Assembly: GCA_937890005.1 (NCBI GenBank)
Contig: CALBZA010000014.1
Coordinates: 1-64,000, forward strand
Source of the DNA: an uncultured Verrucomicrobia subdivision 3 bacterium
Lineage (GTDB): Bacteria > Verrucomicrobiota > Verrucomicrobiia > Limisphaerales > DASXHY01
DNA: 64,000 bases
Direction of reading: 5' to 3'
A program made the position numbers and the translations under genes. This document shows positions 34,481 through 43,713 of the stretch, piece after piece (position 1 is the stretch's first letter; each line of letters begins with the position of its first letter). The notes under the pieces were generated by a model, which saw nothing but the letters and a program-made list of their open reading frames with translations, did no database searches and was not told the DNA's origin.

Positions 34481-36281
34481 TTCCCATCCAACCAATCACC
34501 GTTTGCTCGTCATCGACGACAACCCGGCCATTCATGATGATTTCCGGAAGATATTTCAGGCCGACGACGGCGTCTCCGCGGAAATGAACGAGGTGGAGGC
34601 GGAGCTGTTCGGAATCAATCGGGAGCCCGTCAGGTTCTTCAGTCACTTCGAAATGGCCCATGCCGAGACGGGACAGGACGGACTGGCGCTGATTGAATCC
34701 GGGCTGAAAAACAACCAGCCGTTTGCCGTCGCGTTTGTCGATGTCCGGATGCCGGTCGGCTGGGATGGAATTGAAACCGCCTCGAGAATTCTCGCCTTGG
34801 ATAACTCGATCCAAATCGTGATCTGCACGGCATTTTCAGATCATTCGTGGCGCGAAATATTGGATCGGCTGGGGCACAGCGACCGGCTGCTGATTTTGAA
34901 GAAGCCGTTCGACAGCATTGAAGTTCTTCAGCTGGCGCATGCCCTTTCGGAAAAGTGGGTTCTCCGGAAGGCCGCTCATTGCCGGATGGAGGAACTCGAA
35001 GTGATGGTGAAGGCGAGGACTTCCGAGCTGCAGGAAACCAACGCCCGCCTCATGAAGGAAATGGCAGAGCGAGCTTCCGCGGAAGAGGCGTTGCGACAGG
35101 CTCAGAAGATGGAGGCGCTCGGCCGGCTGGCCGGAGGTGTGGCCCACGATTTCAACAATCTGCTCACCGTCATTCGCGGTTACGCACAATGCCTCATCGC
35201 CGATGGCCGCCAGACGTCAATGGCGCTGGAAGCCCTGACGCAGATCGATCGCGCGGCGGAACGCGCCGCAAACCTGACGTCGCAGATGCTGGTGTTCAGC
35301 CGGAAGAAACGGCTTCAACCCGAATATCTCAATCTCAACGAGGTGATCAGTCAGCTCAGCAAAATGCTTCGCCGCCTCGTGAGCGAGGACATCGCGACTC
35401 AATTCGTTCCATCGCCGTCCGGCATCGGGGTTCATGCCGATCGCGCAATGATCGAGCAGGTGATCATGAATCTCGTGGTCAACGCGCGTGACGCGATGCC
35501 GAACGGCGGATTGCTTTCAATCATCACGGAAGAGGTCACAGTGACTGAAAGCACGCTGGAGAAATTTCCGCGAGGCCGGGTGGGACGATTTGCGTGCATG
35601 AGTGTTTCCGACACCGGTTCCGGAATTGCGCCGGAGATCCTGCCGCGTCTCTTCGAACCGTTCTTCACAACGAAAGATCCGGGGAAGGGGACCGGTCTCG
35701 GACTGGCCACGGTGTTCGGTGTGGTGAAACAGCATGAAGGTTGGGTCGATGTGGAAACGGCACCCGGACGGGGCAGCACATTCCGCGTGTTTCTCCCAAT
35801 CTGTGAATCCGCGGCAGCTTCATCCCAGAGCAATGCGCACCGCGCTCTTTCCGCAAGCAACGGAAAGGGAACCGTTCTTCTCGTGGAGGACGAAGATTCC
35901 GTGCGCAGTCTGGCCCGGAAGATTCTGATCCGCTACGGATACGAAGTGGTGGATGCGCGGTCCGGAGCGGAGGCTTTGCAGATCTGGGATCAGCACAGCA
36001 ATTCCGTGGACCTTTTGCTGACCGACATGGTAATGCCAGAGGGAATTTCGGGATGGGCACTCGCGCAAGAACTTGTGAAGCGGAAGCCGGGGCTCAAGGT
36101 CGTGTTTACCACCGGCTACAGTCTCGAAGCGGTGACGCAGAATTATAATCTTGTCGAGGGAGTCAACCTTCTGCCGAAGCCTTACGATCCTTATCAACTG
36201 ACAGACATCGTTCATCGGCGGCTTGCCGAAGCGGAAACAGGCAACGAGAACACTGTCGAGGCGACAGCCAAGGTTGGTTGA
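34473..36281 (+). CDS. hybrid kinase: REC-HisKA-HATPase-REC
   Basis: 602-residue soluble hybrid kinase. N-terminal receiver (about 8-145; LLVIDDNPAIHDDFRKIF, FVDVRMPVGWDG), coiled-coil linker, HisKA with His225 (LAGGVAHDFNNLLTVIRGY), HATPase_c (NLVVNARDAMPNGG, DTGSGI, GTGLGLATVFG) and a C-terminal receiver (GTVLLVEDEDSVR, LLLTDMVMP). Two receivers flanking a transmitter allow phosphate to pass in from the upstream kinase and out to another domain. ATG 34473 lies 8 bp inside the end of the upstream kinase; no DNA-binding output is encoded, so the final target is unknown. Confidence 0.92.
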   Translation: MSDSHPTNHRLLVIDDNPAIHDDFRKIFQADDGVSAEMNEVEAELFGINREPVRFFSHFEMAHAETGQDGLALIESGLKNNQPFAVAFVDVRMPVGWDGIETASRILALDNSIQIVICTAFSDHSWREILDRLGHSDRLLILKKPFDSIEVLQLAHALSEKWVLRKAAHCRMEELEVMVKARTSELQETNARLMKEMAERASAEEALRQAQKMEALGRLAGGVAHDFNNLLTVIRGYAQCLIADGRQTSMALEALTQIDRAAERAANLTSQMLVFSRKKRLQPEYLNLNEVISQLSKMLRRLVSEDIATQFVPSPSGIGVHADRAMIEQVIMNLVVNARDAMPNGGLLSIITEEVTVTESTLEKFPRGRVGRFACMSVSDTGSGIAPEILPRLFEPFFTTKDPGKGTGLGLATVFGVVKQHEGWVDVETAPGRGSTFRVFLPICESAAASSQSNAHRALSASNGKGTVLLVEDEDSVRSLARKILIRYGYEVVDARSGAEALQIWDQHSNSVDLLLTDMVMPEGISGWALAQELVKRKPGLKVVFTTGYSLEAVTQNYNLVEGVNLLPKPYDPYQLTDIVHRRLAEAETGNENTVEATAKVG

Positions 36282-36307
36282 AACAGCGACGGCTCAATGT
36301 TCGCCGT

Positions 36308-36805
36308 TCAACTTTCCTGCGAAACCGGAGCCATTGCCGGAATCTCGTTGAACAGCACCCAATACATTCCCACGTGGCCGACGGCTTCGAGGAACTTTTC
36401 AAAATCGACCGGTTTGTAGAGATAACTGTTGGCGCCGAGATCGTATGCCGCAGCCAGATCGCGTTCTTCCTTGGAGCTGGTAAGAATCACCACTGGAAGC
36501 CGATGTGTTCGGGGGTGTGAGCGAATTTCGCGGAGGACTTCGATGCCGCTCACTTTCGGAAGCTTGAGGTCGAGCAGAACAACCGCCGGCAGGAAGTCGG
36601 CATCGCTGGAATTGAAGGATCCCTGACCAAAAAGAACATCCAGCGCCTCCTCGCCGTCTCTGGCCACGATGACTTCATTCTTGATGTTGCTCTTGCGAAG
36701 CGCGCGCAACGTGAGTTCCTCGTCATCCCGGTTGTCCTCAACCAGCAGAATGGTCTTTCGGGTCAACGTCCGGTCCTCAACGGGTACATTAATTTTCGCA
36801 GCCAT
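36308..36805 (-). CDS. single-domain response regulator (Rcp1-like)
   Basis: 165-residue receiver with no output domain. Acidic pocket in ILLVEDNRDDEELT, phospho-acceptor in VVLLDLKLPKVSG, Thr/Ser in VILTSSKEE, Lys in YLYKPVDFEKF. Such receivers of the CheY/Rcp1 type relay phosphate between kinases or act as protein-binding switches. It converges on the hybrid kinase gene (26 bp between stops) and could receive phosphate from it. ATG 36805. Confidence 0.9.
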   Translation of the reverse strand: MAAKINVPVEDRTLTRKTILLVEDNRDDEELTLRALRKSNIKNEVIVARDGEEALDVLFGQGSFNSSDADFLPAVVLLDLKLPKVSGIEVLREIRSHPRTHRLPVVILTSSKEERDLAAAYDLGANSYLYKPVDFEKFLEAVGHVGMYWVLFNEIPAMAPVSQES

Positions 36806-37006
36806 AACGTTTACCAGCGAAGGCTAAAGGTTGCGCGGGAGGTAAAACAACCCGGCGTTCACCCCATTCGGCTGGAAGTTTGACTCCGGAAGTTCAGATA
36901 GATAGTCGAGGCCAAAAATGCTGAGGCTGCTTCCAGTCGCGCATTCAAAAAAGGAACACGGGGATCAAAATCCGTTACAGGCAGATTCAAAAGTCCGCGC
37001 CAAGGT

Positions 37007-39076
37007 TCACTCGCCCGAGGATGTAGCGGTTTCTGTGAGCGCCGGACGTGGGACGGGTTTGGTCGTGACCGTCGAATTCGCCCGTTCTTTGGCGCCGTTG
37101 CAAATCCTGCGATACGTCGCCAGCGCGAGCAGCGGCCAGGCATTTCGGTACATGTCGTACTTGAGATAGAAAACTTTCGGAAACCCTGTTCCTGTCGTTT
37201 CATGCTCGGTCCACGAACCGTCGGCATTCTGGGTTCGGACCAGGTATTCGATACCGCGCCGGATGCTTTCGCGATGCGGATCATCAAAGGCACAAAGCCC
37301 CATCAACGCCCACGCAGTTTGAGACGCGGTACTCGGACCTTGTCCCTTGAACACCGGATCGTCGTAAGTGTTGCAGCGTTCGCCCCAGCCACCGTCCGGC
37401 CGTTGAACACTCTCAAGCCAGTTGCGCGCCTTCAACAGCCACGGCTGGTTCATATCGATGTTCAACGCGCGCAACCCACGCAACACCTGCCAGGTGCCGT
37501 AAATGTAATTCACGCCCCAGCGCCCGTACCACGAACCGTCCTCCTCCTGCCGGCGGCGAATGTATTCAAGTGCCGTCTTGATCTGCGGATGATTGCGGTC
37601 GTAACCCTCGTATCCAAGCAGTTCGAGAATGCGCGCGGTGATGTCGGCGCACTCGGGATCGAGCATCGCGTTGTGATCGGCAAACGGCACCTTCTCGAGA
37701 ATGTTCTTCGTGCAATCCTTGTCGAACGCCGCCCAGCCGCCATCGCGGCATTGGAACGTCATCATCCACTTCAAACCGCGCTGAAAACATTCATCGCGTT
37801 TCTTCGGGTCGTCAGTGGGAACCAAGCGCAGCGCAAGCAGAACCATTGCGGTGTCATCGACGTCCGGGTTCCATTTGTTCTCGTATTCGAAAACCCAGCC
37901 ACTCGGTTCGACCTTGGCGGGATTCTTGTACTGCCAGTCGCCCCGGAAACGGATCTCTTTTCCCATCAACCAGTCGGCCGCCTTCTTGAGTTGCGGATGC
38001 TCCGCCGGTATTCCGGATTCCCGCAGGCAGATGGAAACGATCGCGGTATCCCACACCGGTGAAAAACACGGTTCGATCCGGACATCGTTCTCGGTTTCAT
38101 GCTGCAGCCGTTTCAGCTCGCGCCATTCGCGTTGCAGGATCGGATTGTCATTTGCATAACCGAGTGCCTTGAGAGCGATGATGGAGTTCAGCATCGCCGG
38201 GAAAATCGCAGCCAGCCCGTCCGATCCTTCGAAACGCTCGAGCATCCATTTCTCGGCCTTCTTCAGCGCGCTTTTGCGGAACGGATGAATGCCGTGTTGC
38301 GCGAACACTTCCGCAAACTTGTGCACCCGGTCGAGCCACAGGAAAAAGTTTCGCAACGAGAAACGTTCGGGATCAGGCGGAAGCGCAAGGTCGCGCTCGT
38401 GAAATCCCTGCGGATAAAGTTCATCCAGCGTCACCTGGTTTCGCGGCGGTCGCGTCGGCTTGAAATGATTGATGATCGCCAGCGGCACCAGCATCGCGCG
38501 TGACCAGTTGCTCATGTCCCAGAAATTCACGTGGAACCATTTGCCGATGAGCAGCACTTCGCACGGAATCGTCGGAACATATTCCCATGGAAACAGTCCG
38601 AGCAGCGCCAGATACAACTTCGAAAAGGTGTTCATGCGCGGAACACCACCGAGATTCAGCGCCACTTCACGCGCCCGCAACATGCGCGGATCGGTGACGG
38701 GCACTCCGGCGAGCTTCAGCGCGAGGTAGGCCTTGATCGTCGCATTCACCTCCGCTGGTCCGCCGTAATAAATGTTCCAGCCGCCATCCGGGAGCTGCAT
38801 TGAGAACAGGTGATTGACCGCTTTTCGCTGCCACTCGGGATCGACGCTGTCATCCCAATGGTGGTAAGCGACCATGTCCGAAACGAGCGTGGAATCGACC
38901 ATCAGCTCGCCGACCCAATAACCCTCGGGCTTTTGAATGGAGAGGAGATAATCCTGTGAACGGCGGATCGCGCCTTCGAAATCGGCGGGCGCACGGGATG
39001 CCGCCGTGTGCGGCAATGATTCATTCGTGCTGTTTTGTTCGGACTTGGCAGGCACCGTCCTACTCTGCGAATCCAC
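37007..39076 (-). CDS. shc: squalene-hopene cyclase
   Basis: Monotopic membrane enzyme that cyclises squalene to hopene for hopanoid synthesis. 689 residues. The catalytic DxDD motif is present as DVDD near residues 403-406 (NPDVDDTAMV), and several QW repeats are visible (QLPDGGWNIYYGG, QCRDGGWAAFDKD, QEEDGSWYGRWG, QRPDGGWGERCN, QNADGSWTEHE). GTG start at 39076; an N-terminal extension of about 35 residues precedes the first conserved helix. No squalene-synthesis (hpn) genes are adjacent, which is common outside hopanoid clusters. Confidence 0.95.
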   Translation of the reverse strand: MDSQSRTVPAKSEQNSTNESLPHTAASRAPADFEGAIRRSQDYLLSIQKPEGYWVGELMVDSTLVSDMVAYHHWDDSVDPEWQRKAVNHLFSMQLPDGGWNIYYGGPAEVNATIKAYLALKLAGVPVTDPRMLRAREVALNLGGVPRMNTFSKLYLALLGLFPWEYVPTIPCEVLLIGKWFHVNFWDMSNWSRAMLVPLAIINHFKPTRPPRNQVTLDELYPQGFHERDLALPPDPERFSLRNFFLWLDRVHKFAEVFAQHGIHPFRKSALKKAEKWMLERFEGSDGLAAIFPAMLNSIIALKALGYANDNPILQREWRELKRLQHETENDVRIEPCFSPVWDTAIVSICLRESGIPAEHPQLKKAADWLMGKEIRFRGDWQYKNPAKVEPSGWVFEYENKWNPDVDDTAMVLLALRLVPTDDPKKRDECFQRGLKWMMTFQCRDGGWAAFDKDCTKNILEKVPFADHNAMLDPECADITARILELLGYEGYDRNHPQIKTALEYIRRRQEEDGSWYGRWGVNYIYGTWQVLRGLRALNIDMNQPWLLKARNWLESVQRPDGGWGERCNTYDDPVFKGQGPSTASQTAWALMGLCAFDDPHRESIRRGIEYLVRTQNADGSWTEHETTGTGFPKVFYLKYDMYRNAWPLLALATYRRICNGAKERANSTVTTKPVPRPALTETATSSGE

Positions 39077-39302
39077 TTTCAGGCTGTAAAGAGTTTAAAA
39101 TGTAGTGGATTGAAAGCCGCCGACTGGCTTCGAGACCAATTTCAAAGCCATCGGCAATCTGCTGCCCTCGCGACCTTCAGGTTTCTCCTGCGCCATAGTT
39201 CGGCGGATGTGCTCTGGCCTTTAACGAACCGTTTTTGGCAGGGCGGTAATTCCGGGCGAATCAGTTTGCTGACACCTCATTTCCCGCGTGAGAGTAGGAG
39301 GA

Positions 39303-39686
39303 ATGAATGCGGTCCGCCGTGTCAACCAGCCGCCTGCGAAGCCATTGATGATCTACGATGGTGAGTGTGGATTCTGTCGGCGCTGGATTGCGCGCTGGAA
39401 ACGGGTCACAGGAGACCGTGTCGATTTCGCCGCCTCACAAACGGATCATGTCCGCAGCAACTTTCCCGAATTGACGCAAGCGCAGCTGGACGAAGCGTTT
39501 CATCTCATTCTGCCGGATGGCTCTGTTTTGTTCGGCGCCGAAGCGGTGCTGGCTTCGCTCTCGTCGCTTGAACGATGTTCATGGCTGCTGCGGTGGTATC
39601 GTGGGAATACCGCTTTCGCCCGGTTTTCAGAATGGTGTTATCACTTCGTCGCGAAGCATCGTCGGTTTTTCTCCTTTTTCAGCTGA
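39303..39686 (+). CDS. DCC-family (DUF393) thiol-disulfide oxidoreductase-like
   Basis: About 127 residues. The name-giving motif is intact: Y-D-G-E-C-G-F-C near residues 20-27, followed by RRWIARWKR, DFAAS and a HLILPDGSVLFGAEAV segment. DUF393 proteins are small thioredoxin-fold-related proteins; their redox role is presumed, not proven. ATG 39303 sits only one base after an AGGAGG, so an upstream GTG at 39288 is a possible alternative. It stands alone between shc (divergent) and the PRC gene. Confidence 0.85.
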   Translation: MNAVRRVNQPPAKPLMIYDGECGFCRRWIARWKRVTGDRVDFAASQTDHVRSNFPELTQAQLDEAFHLILPDGSVLFGAEAVLASLSSLERCSWLLRWYRGNTAFARFSEWCYHFVAKHRRFFSFFS

Positions 39687-39782
39687 GCGCACTCCAACGC
39701 GTCCGAATTTTTCCTCGCGGGTAAATCAGGCAGGAAAAGGCCCCAATGGCTGATTATTCAAGAGCCGGGCAGAGTGAGGGCG

Positions 39783-40637
39783 ATGTATCTGTCAGCCAGC
39801 AAAAGGTTCTTTCATCGTGTCGCCCTTGCGCTTTTTCTTTTTCTTCTGACCAATTCCGTCTCAGCCGCGGATTCGAATTCGGGGACTGACCACTCCGATG
39901 TGCCAAAGCCATTGCGTTTCAGCTCGCTGTTGCGCATGACGGTTGAAAGTCGCGATGGTCACGAGCTTGGGAAGGTCCGGAACGTTTTGATCGATGCAAC
40001 TCATGGGAGGGCGCAGTTGTTCCTGCTCGCTCCGGACGGCATTATCGCTTCGCGCAACCGGTTGAGAGCGGCCCCACCGGAACTGCTGTCGGCTGCGACC
40101 GCAAAGCGCAATGTAATCGCATTTCACGTTTCCGAACGCGACTGGGAAGAAGCGCCGGCTTTCAAGAATTCAGAAATCACGTCTCTCGGAACGCCTGATC
40201 GCGTTCTGGAGATTCAGCGTCACTACTCCCGAATCAACAAAAGCACAGACCGTGTAACCGCGGAGTCTGCACAGCTCCTTTCCGCCACGGGACCAAAAAA
40301 AATCAGCGGCACGACCGTGTCCAGGCCCGTTCTCGCAACGGACCTCGTCGGCAGCGCGGTGGTGGACGAAAAACAGAAGAAGGTTGGTGAGGTCCTCGAT
40401 GTGCTTCTCGCGCTGGAGGAGAACAGCCCCGTGTTTCTTATCGTCTCCGCCCTTCGCAGCGACAGTCGAGATGGTTCCACCTACGCTGTTCCGTTGCGTC
40501 GGGTTCAAGTGAAGCCAGACGGTGACCTGGTTGTAACCTGGGACGCATCGAGCCTGACGAACGCCCATCAGTTCACCGGCGCCGTCATGACAAATCTGAA
40601 CGTGTCCACATACTACCGTTACCGTGGCGAACCATGA
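39783..40637 (+). CDS. exported PRC-barrel domain protein
   Basis: 284-residue protein with a signal peptide (MYLSASKRFFHRVALALFLFLLTNSVSA). It contains two PRC-barrel-like beta domains: about 45-120 (SSLLRMTVESRDGHELGKVRNVLIDATHGRAQ) and 180-260 (ATDLVGSAVVDEKQKKVGEVLDVLLALEENS). PRC barrels occur in photosynthetic reaction centre subunit H and RimM, but exported double-PRC proteins are of unknown function and often linked to envelope stress. GTG 39774 would add three residues. Confidence 0.85.
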   Translation: MYLSASKRFFHRVALALFLFLLTNSVSAADSNSGTDHSDVPKPLRFSSLLRMTVESRDGHELGKVRNVLIDATHGRAQLFLLAPDGIIASRNRLRAAPPELLSAATAKRNVIAFHVSERDWEEAPAFKNSEITSLGTPDRVLEIQRHYSRINKSTDRVTAESAQLLSATGPKKISGTTVSRPVLATDLVGSAVVDEKQKKVGEVLDVLLALEENSPVFLIVSALRSDSRDGSTYAVPLRRVQVKPDGDLVVTWDASSLTNAHQFTGAVMTNLNVSTYYRYRGEP

Positions 40638-40725
40638 TTGGACATGGGCGTCTTACGAGACGCCACACGCGGAAGTAGGTTTTCACCCTATACGTTAAGA
40701 CCGGGGGCCGTTTCTACACTGGGTC

Positions 40726-41181
40726 ATGTGGAACCACTCACAAGACACCGCAAAGATACTTTTGCTTGAAGACACGGAAGACGACGCCTTCCTGTTCAAG
40801 CACGCATTGAAGCAGGCCGGCGTACCAAGCCAGATGAAGCACCTTGTGGACGGTGGCGAGGCGCTTGAATTCTTTGCCAGCCTCAAAGATTCCAGCGCCA
40901 ACGCCAGGCCGGACATCATCTTCCTCGATTTGAAGCTGCCCAAGTATTCCGGGTTCGAAATTCTCGAATGGGTTCAGGTTCAAAACTTTCAACCTCCTCT
41001 GAAGATCACAGTGCTCAGTGGTTCCGATCATCCTTCCGACATCAGCACTGCGCGGAAGCTCGGAGTCACGGACTACGTGGTAAAGCCGATCTCGGCGGAG
41101 GAATTGAAGCGGCGTCTTCTGGGATCATTATCCAGCCGCACGGATCAGTCCGCCGGTTTGGTGAACCAACCGTGCCAATGA
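40726..41181 (+). CDS. single-domain receiver, first gene of che operon
   Basis: 151-residue receiver of the Rcp1 type: ILLLEDTEDDAFLFKHALKQ, phospho-acceptor Asp in IIFLDLKLPKYSG, TVLSGSD and VVKPISAEE. Its stop overlaps the cheA start by 4 bp (ATGA), so it belongs to the chemosensory operon. A receiver lying ahead of cheA may be a phosphate acceptor from CheA in addition to CheY and CheB. Confidence 0.9.
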   Translation: MWNHSQDTAKILLLEDTEDDAFLFKHALKQAGVPSQMKHLVDGGEALEFFASLKDSSANARPDIIFLDLKLPKYSGFEILEWVQVQNFQPPLKITVLSGSDHPSDISTARKLGVTDYVVKPISAEELKRRLLGSLSSRTDQSAGLVNQPCQ

Positions 41182-43199
41182 GTTCCGGTCCGCCTCAGGA
41201 TCTGGGCGCTGATTTCCTCGACGATTTCTACGCCGAGTGCGACGAGCATCTCACTGCGATTCGTCATGGGCTCACGAGTCTTGATCATTCCGTGGGCAGG
41301 GCCGAGCCCGATGCCGCGGTGGTCGAGAAGCTCTTCCGCAATTTCCATTCGTTCAAAGGCAATGCCGCAATCGTGGGGCTCCGTCCTGCGGAAGAACTCG
41401 CGCATGCCGCTGAAGATTTCCTCCGGCAACTTTCGCGCGGAGGCGCCATGGTTTCGACCAAGGGGCTCGACCTTCTGATGTCGGCGACGCAGCGGCTTGA
41501 ACAAATGGTGGCAAGTCATCGGGCAGGGGAGAATCTGCCGAATGCTACGGCGCTTTGCGATGCGTTGCGTGAAATCAGTGGAACGGATGCACCTCCGGCA
41601 ACAACGCAGTCTGTTCCCGCGTCCGAAGATTCAGTTCAGGCGACGCTTGAAAGCAAAGTCGAGGTGGCACGCGCCCAGGGCAAAACGCTCTGGCAATTCC
41701 GATTCAGTCCACATCGCGACCTCGACCTGCGGGGAGTGAATGTAAATTCGGTCCGACAGCGCATTGCCCGGTATGGAGAGATCCTTCAATCGACGCCGCA
41801 CGTCGATTCAGCCAGTTCGATTGTGTTCGAGTTCATTGCCGCGCTGAACGAAACGCCTGCCGACCTCGCTGCGTGGGAAGCGGATGGCATTCACGTTCAG
41901 CCTTTTGAGTCTGTCGCGCGCGAGCCGCGTCCCGAGCAGTCCGACGCATCCTCCGACACCGCAGCAGGTCCGTTCGTTGCCCCCTCGCACGTGGTGAGAG
42001 TCGATCTCAGCCGCCTCGATGAACTGATGCGCATCACAGGTGAAATGGTGATTCATCGCGCCCGTCTGGATGATCAGATCAGTCGTCTCCTTCGTCCTGG
42101 AGCCCAGACCGACCCACGATCGTTGCAAGAAATAAGCACAGCCCTTGCAAGGGATCTCCGTGAACTGCGCGAAGGCATCATGCGGGTCCGATTGGTCCCC
42201 GTTTCTGAAATTTTCTCCCGAATGCCTTTTGTCGTTCGCGATCTCGCTCGCGACAGCAACAAGCAAATCCGCCTGACGCTCACCGGCCAGCAGACGGAAA
42301 TCGACAAGTATATCGTGGAACGTCTCAAGGATCCGCTGCTGCATCTCGTCCGAAACTGCATCAGTCATGGAATCGAACTTCCCGATGAACGCACCGCAGC
42401 CGGGAAGGATTTGCAGGCAACCATTTTTCTGCGGGCATCGACGACGGGCGATTCTGTGTTGATCGAAATGGGTGATGACGGACGAGGTATTGATGCGGAA
42501 TTTGTGGTTCGACGTGCGGTGGAGCAGGGATTGCCGATTTCATCCGAACTGAACCCAAATGCAATTCTGAACCTGATCTGCCAGCCGGGCTTTTCGACGC
42601 GAAGCGAAACGGATCGCGCAGCAGGCCGCGGCGTCGGAATGTCCGTGGTTCAATCAGTCGTCCGTGAACTTGGCGGAACACTGGCTTTGGATTCCACCCC
42701 TGGCAAAGGAACGCGATTCAGCCTTCGTCTGCCGCTCACTCTGGCAATTGCTGATGTCTTCATCGTTTCGGCGAACGAACTGATCTGCGCGGTTCCACAA
42801 AGTTTCGTTCAAGAAGTGTTGCCGCTGGAACCCGATGCGATCCGTCGCATCGGTGGCACGGAAGTGATTCCGTATCGGGATGGCATCCTGCCGTTGTTCC
42901 GTCTTCGCGACATGTTTCGCATCGATGCTGCGCTCACGAGTTCGCAAACGGTGCTGGTTCTCCGTTCCGAACGAGGAAGCATCGGATTGGCCGTTGACCG
43001 AATCCATGGACAGCGCGAGGTTGTGGTCCGCGCCATTCGTGATCCCCTGATTCAGGTTCCCGGTGTGGCTGGTGCAACAGAACTGGGCGATGGCCGGCCG
43101 GTTCTTATTCTCGACGCCGCTGAGCTGACAAGCGGCGTGGTTCGGCCAAATCCAGGTGAAACTCCCGGCGCACGCAACACATTCGCAGTCGCAATCTGA
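41178..43199 (+). CDS. cheA: chemosensory histidine kinase CheA
   Basis: 673-residue kinase. Hpt domain with phospho-His57 (FRNFHSFKGNAAIVG), an acidic/proline linker and a P2-like domain (about 150-250), dimerisation domain P3 (LDELMRITGEMVIHRAR), ATPase domain P4 with N box HLVRNCISHGIELPDE, G1 MGDDGRGID and GRGVGMSVVQSVVRELGG, and a CheW-like P5 domain (LAIADVFIVSANELICAV). Complete by domain content. ATG 41178 overlaps the upstream receiver. It phosphorylates CheY and CheB and, through array assembly, reads the soluble MCP encoded downstream. Confidence 0.95.
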   Translation: MSSGPPQDLGADFLDDFYAECDEHLTAIRHGLTSLDHSVGRAEPDAAVVEKLFRNFHSFKGNAAIVGLRPAEELAHAAEDFLRQLSRGGAMVSTKGLDLLMSATQRLEQMVASHRAGENLPNATALCDALREISGTDAPPATTQSVPASEDSVQATLESKVEVARAQGKTLWQFRFSPHRDLDLRGVNVNSVRQRIARYGEILQSTPHVDSASSIVFEFIAALNETPADLAAWEADGIHVQPFESVAREPRPEQSDASSDTAAGPFVAPSHVVRVDLSRLDELMRITGEMVIHRARLDDQISRLLRPGAQTDPRSLQEISTALARDLRELREGIMRVRLVPVSEIFSRMPFVVRDLARDSNKQIRLTLTGQQTEIDKYIVERLKDPLLHLVRNCISHGIELPDERTAAGKDLQATIFLRASTTGDSVLIEMGDDGRGIDAEFVVRRAVEQGLPISSELNPNAILNLICQPGFSTRSETDRAAGRGVGMSVVQSVVRELGGTLALDSTPGKGTRFSLRLPLTLAIADVFIVSANELICAVPQSFVQEVLPLEPDAIRRIGGTEVIPYRDGILPLFRLRDMFRIDAALTSSQTVLVLRSERGSIGLAVDRIHGQREVVVRAIRDPLIQVPGVAGATELGDGRPVLILDAAELTSGVVRPNPGETPGARNTFAVAI

Positions 43200-43205
43200 T
43201 TTTTT

Positions 43206-43709
43206 ATGCCGACAGAAACTTTTGTTCTCTTTGAACTGGCGGGCACCACATACGGGCTGCCAAGCCGGGAGGTGCAGCACATTGAGATGCTGGACCACGT
43301 CACGCCCGTGCCGAACACGATTCCGTCCGTGGAAGGCGTGGTCTTTTCACGCGGCCAGGTGATTCCCGCGATGAACCTGCGCGTTCGTTTTGGATTTCCA
43401 CGGGAGGAGCACACGCTCAAAACGCGGCTGATCGTCGTGCAGGTTCATCGCCGCTCCGTGGCGCTCATCGTGGATGCCGCCCGGGAATTTCGTCCGATTC
43501 CAGAGACAGCCATTCGGCCGATTGAGGAAACGATTGCCGGTATCAACAACAATTACCTGTGCGGTGTCGCGCAGCTGGGAGATCGATTGATCCTTTTGCT
43601 GAACGTCGATGCCGTGCTGAACCTCGGTGAAGCCAATCGCGTCGCTGAATCCGCCGCGATGGCGCGAACGCCGTCCGTCTCCGACCAACCCGTCACAGCC
43701 TCTGTTTAA
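43206..43709 (+). CDS. cheW: chemotaxis adaptor CheW
   Basis: 167-residue CheW-domain scaffold ([64 protein letters not shown]). It links the MCP and CheA in the signalling array. The start is 6 bp after the cheA stop; the MCP gene starts 4 bp after its stop. A short disordered tail closes the protein. Confidence 0.94.
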   Translation: MPTETFVLFELAGTTYGLPSREVQHIEMLDHVTPVPNTIPSVEGVVFSRGQVIPAMNLRVRFGFPREEHTLKTRLIVVQVHRRSVALIVDAAREFRPIPETAIRPIEETIAGINNNYLCGVAQLGDRLILLLNVDAVLNLGEANRVAESAAMARTPSVSDQPVTASV

Positions 43710-43713
43710 TTTT

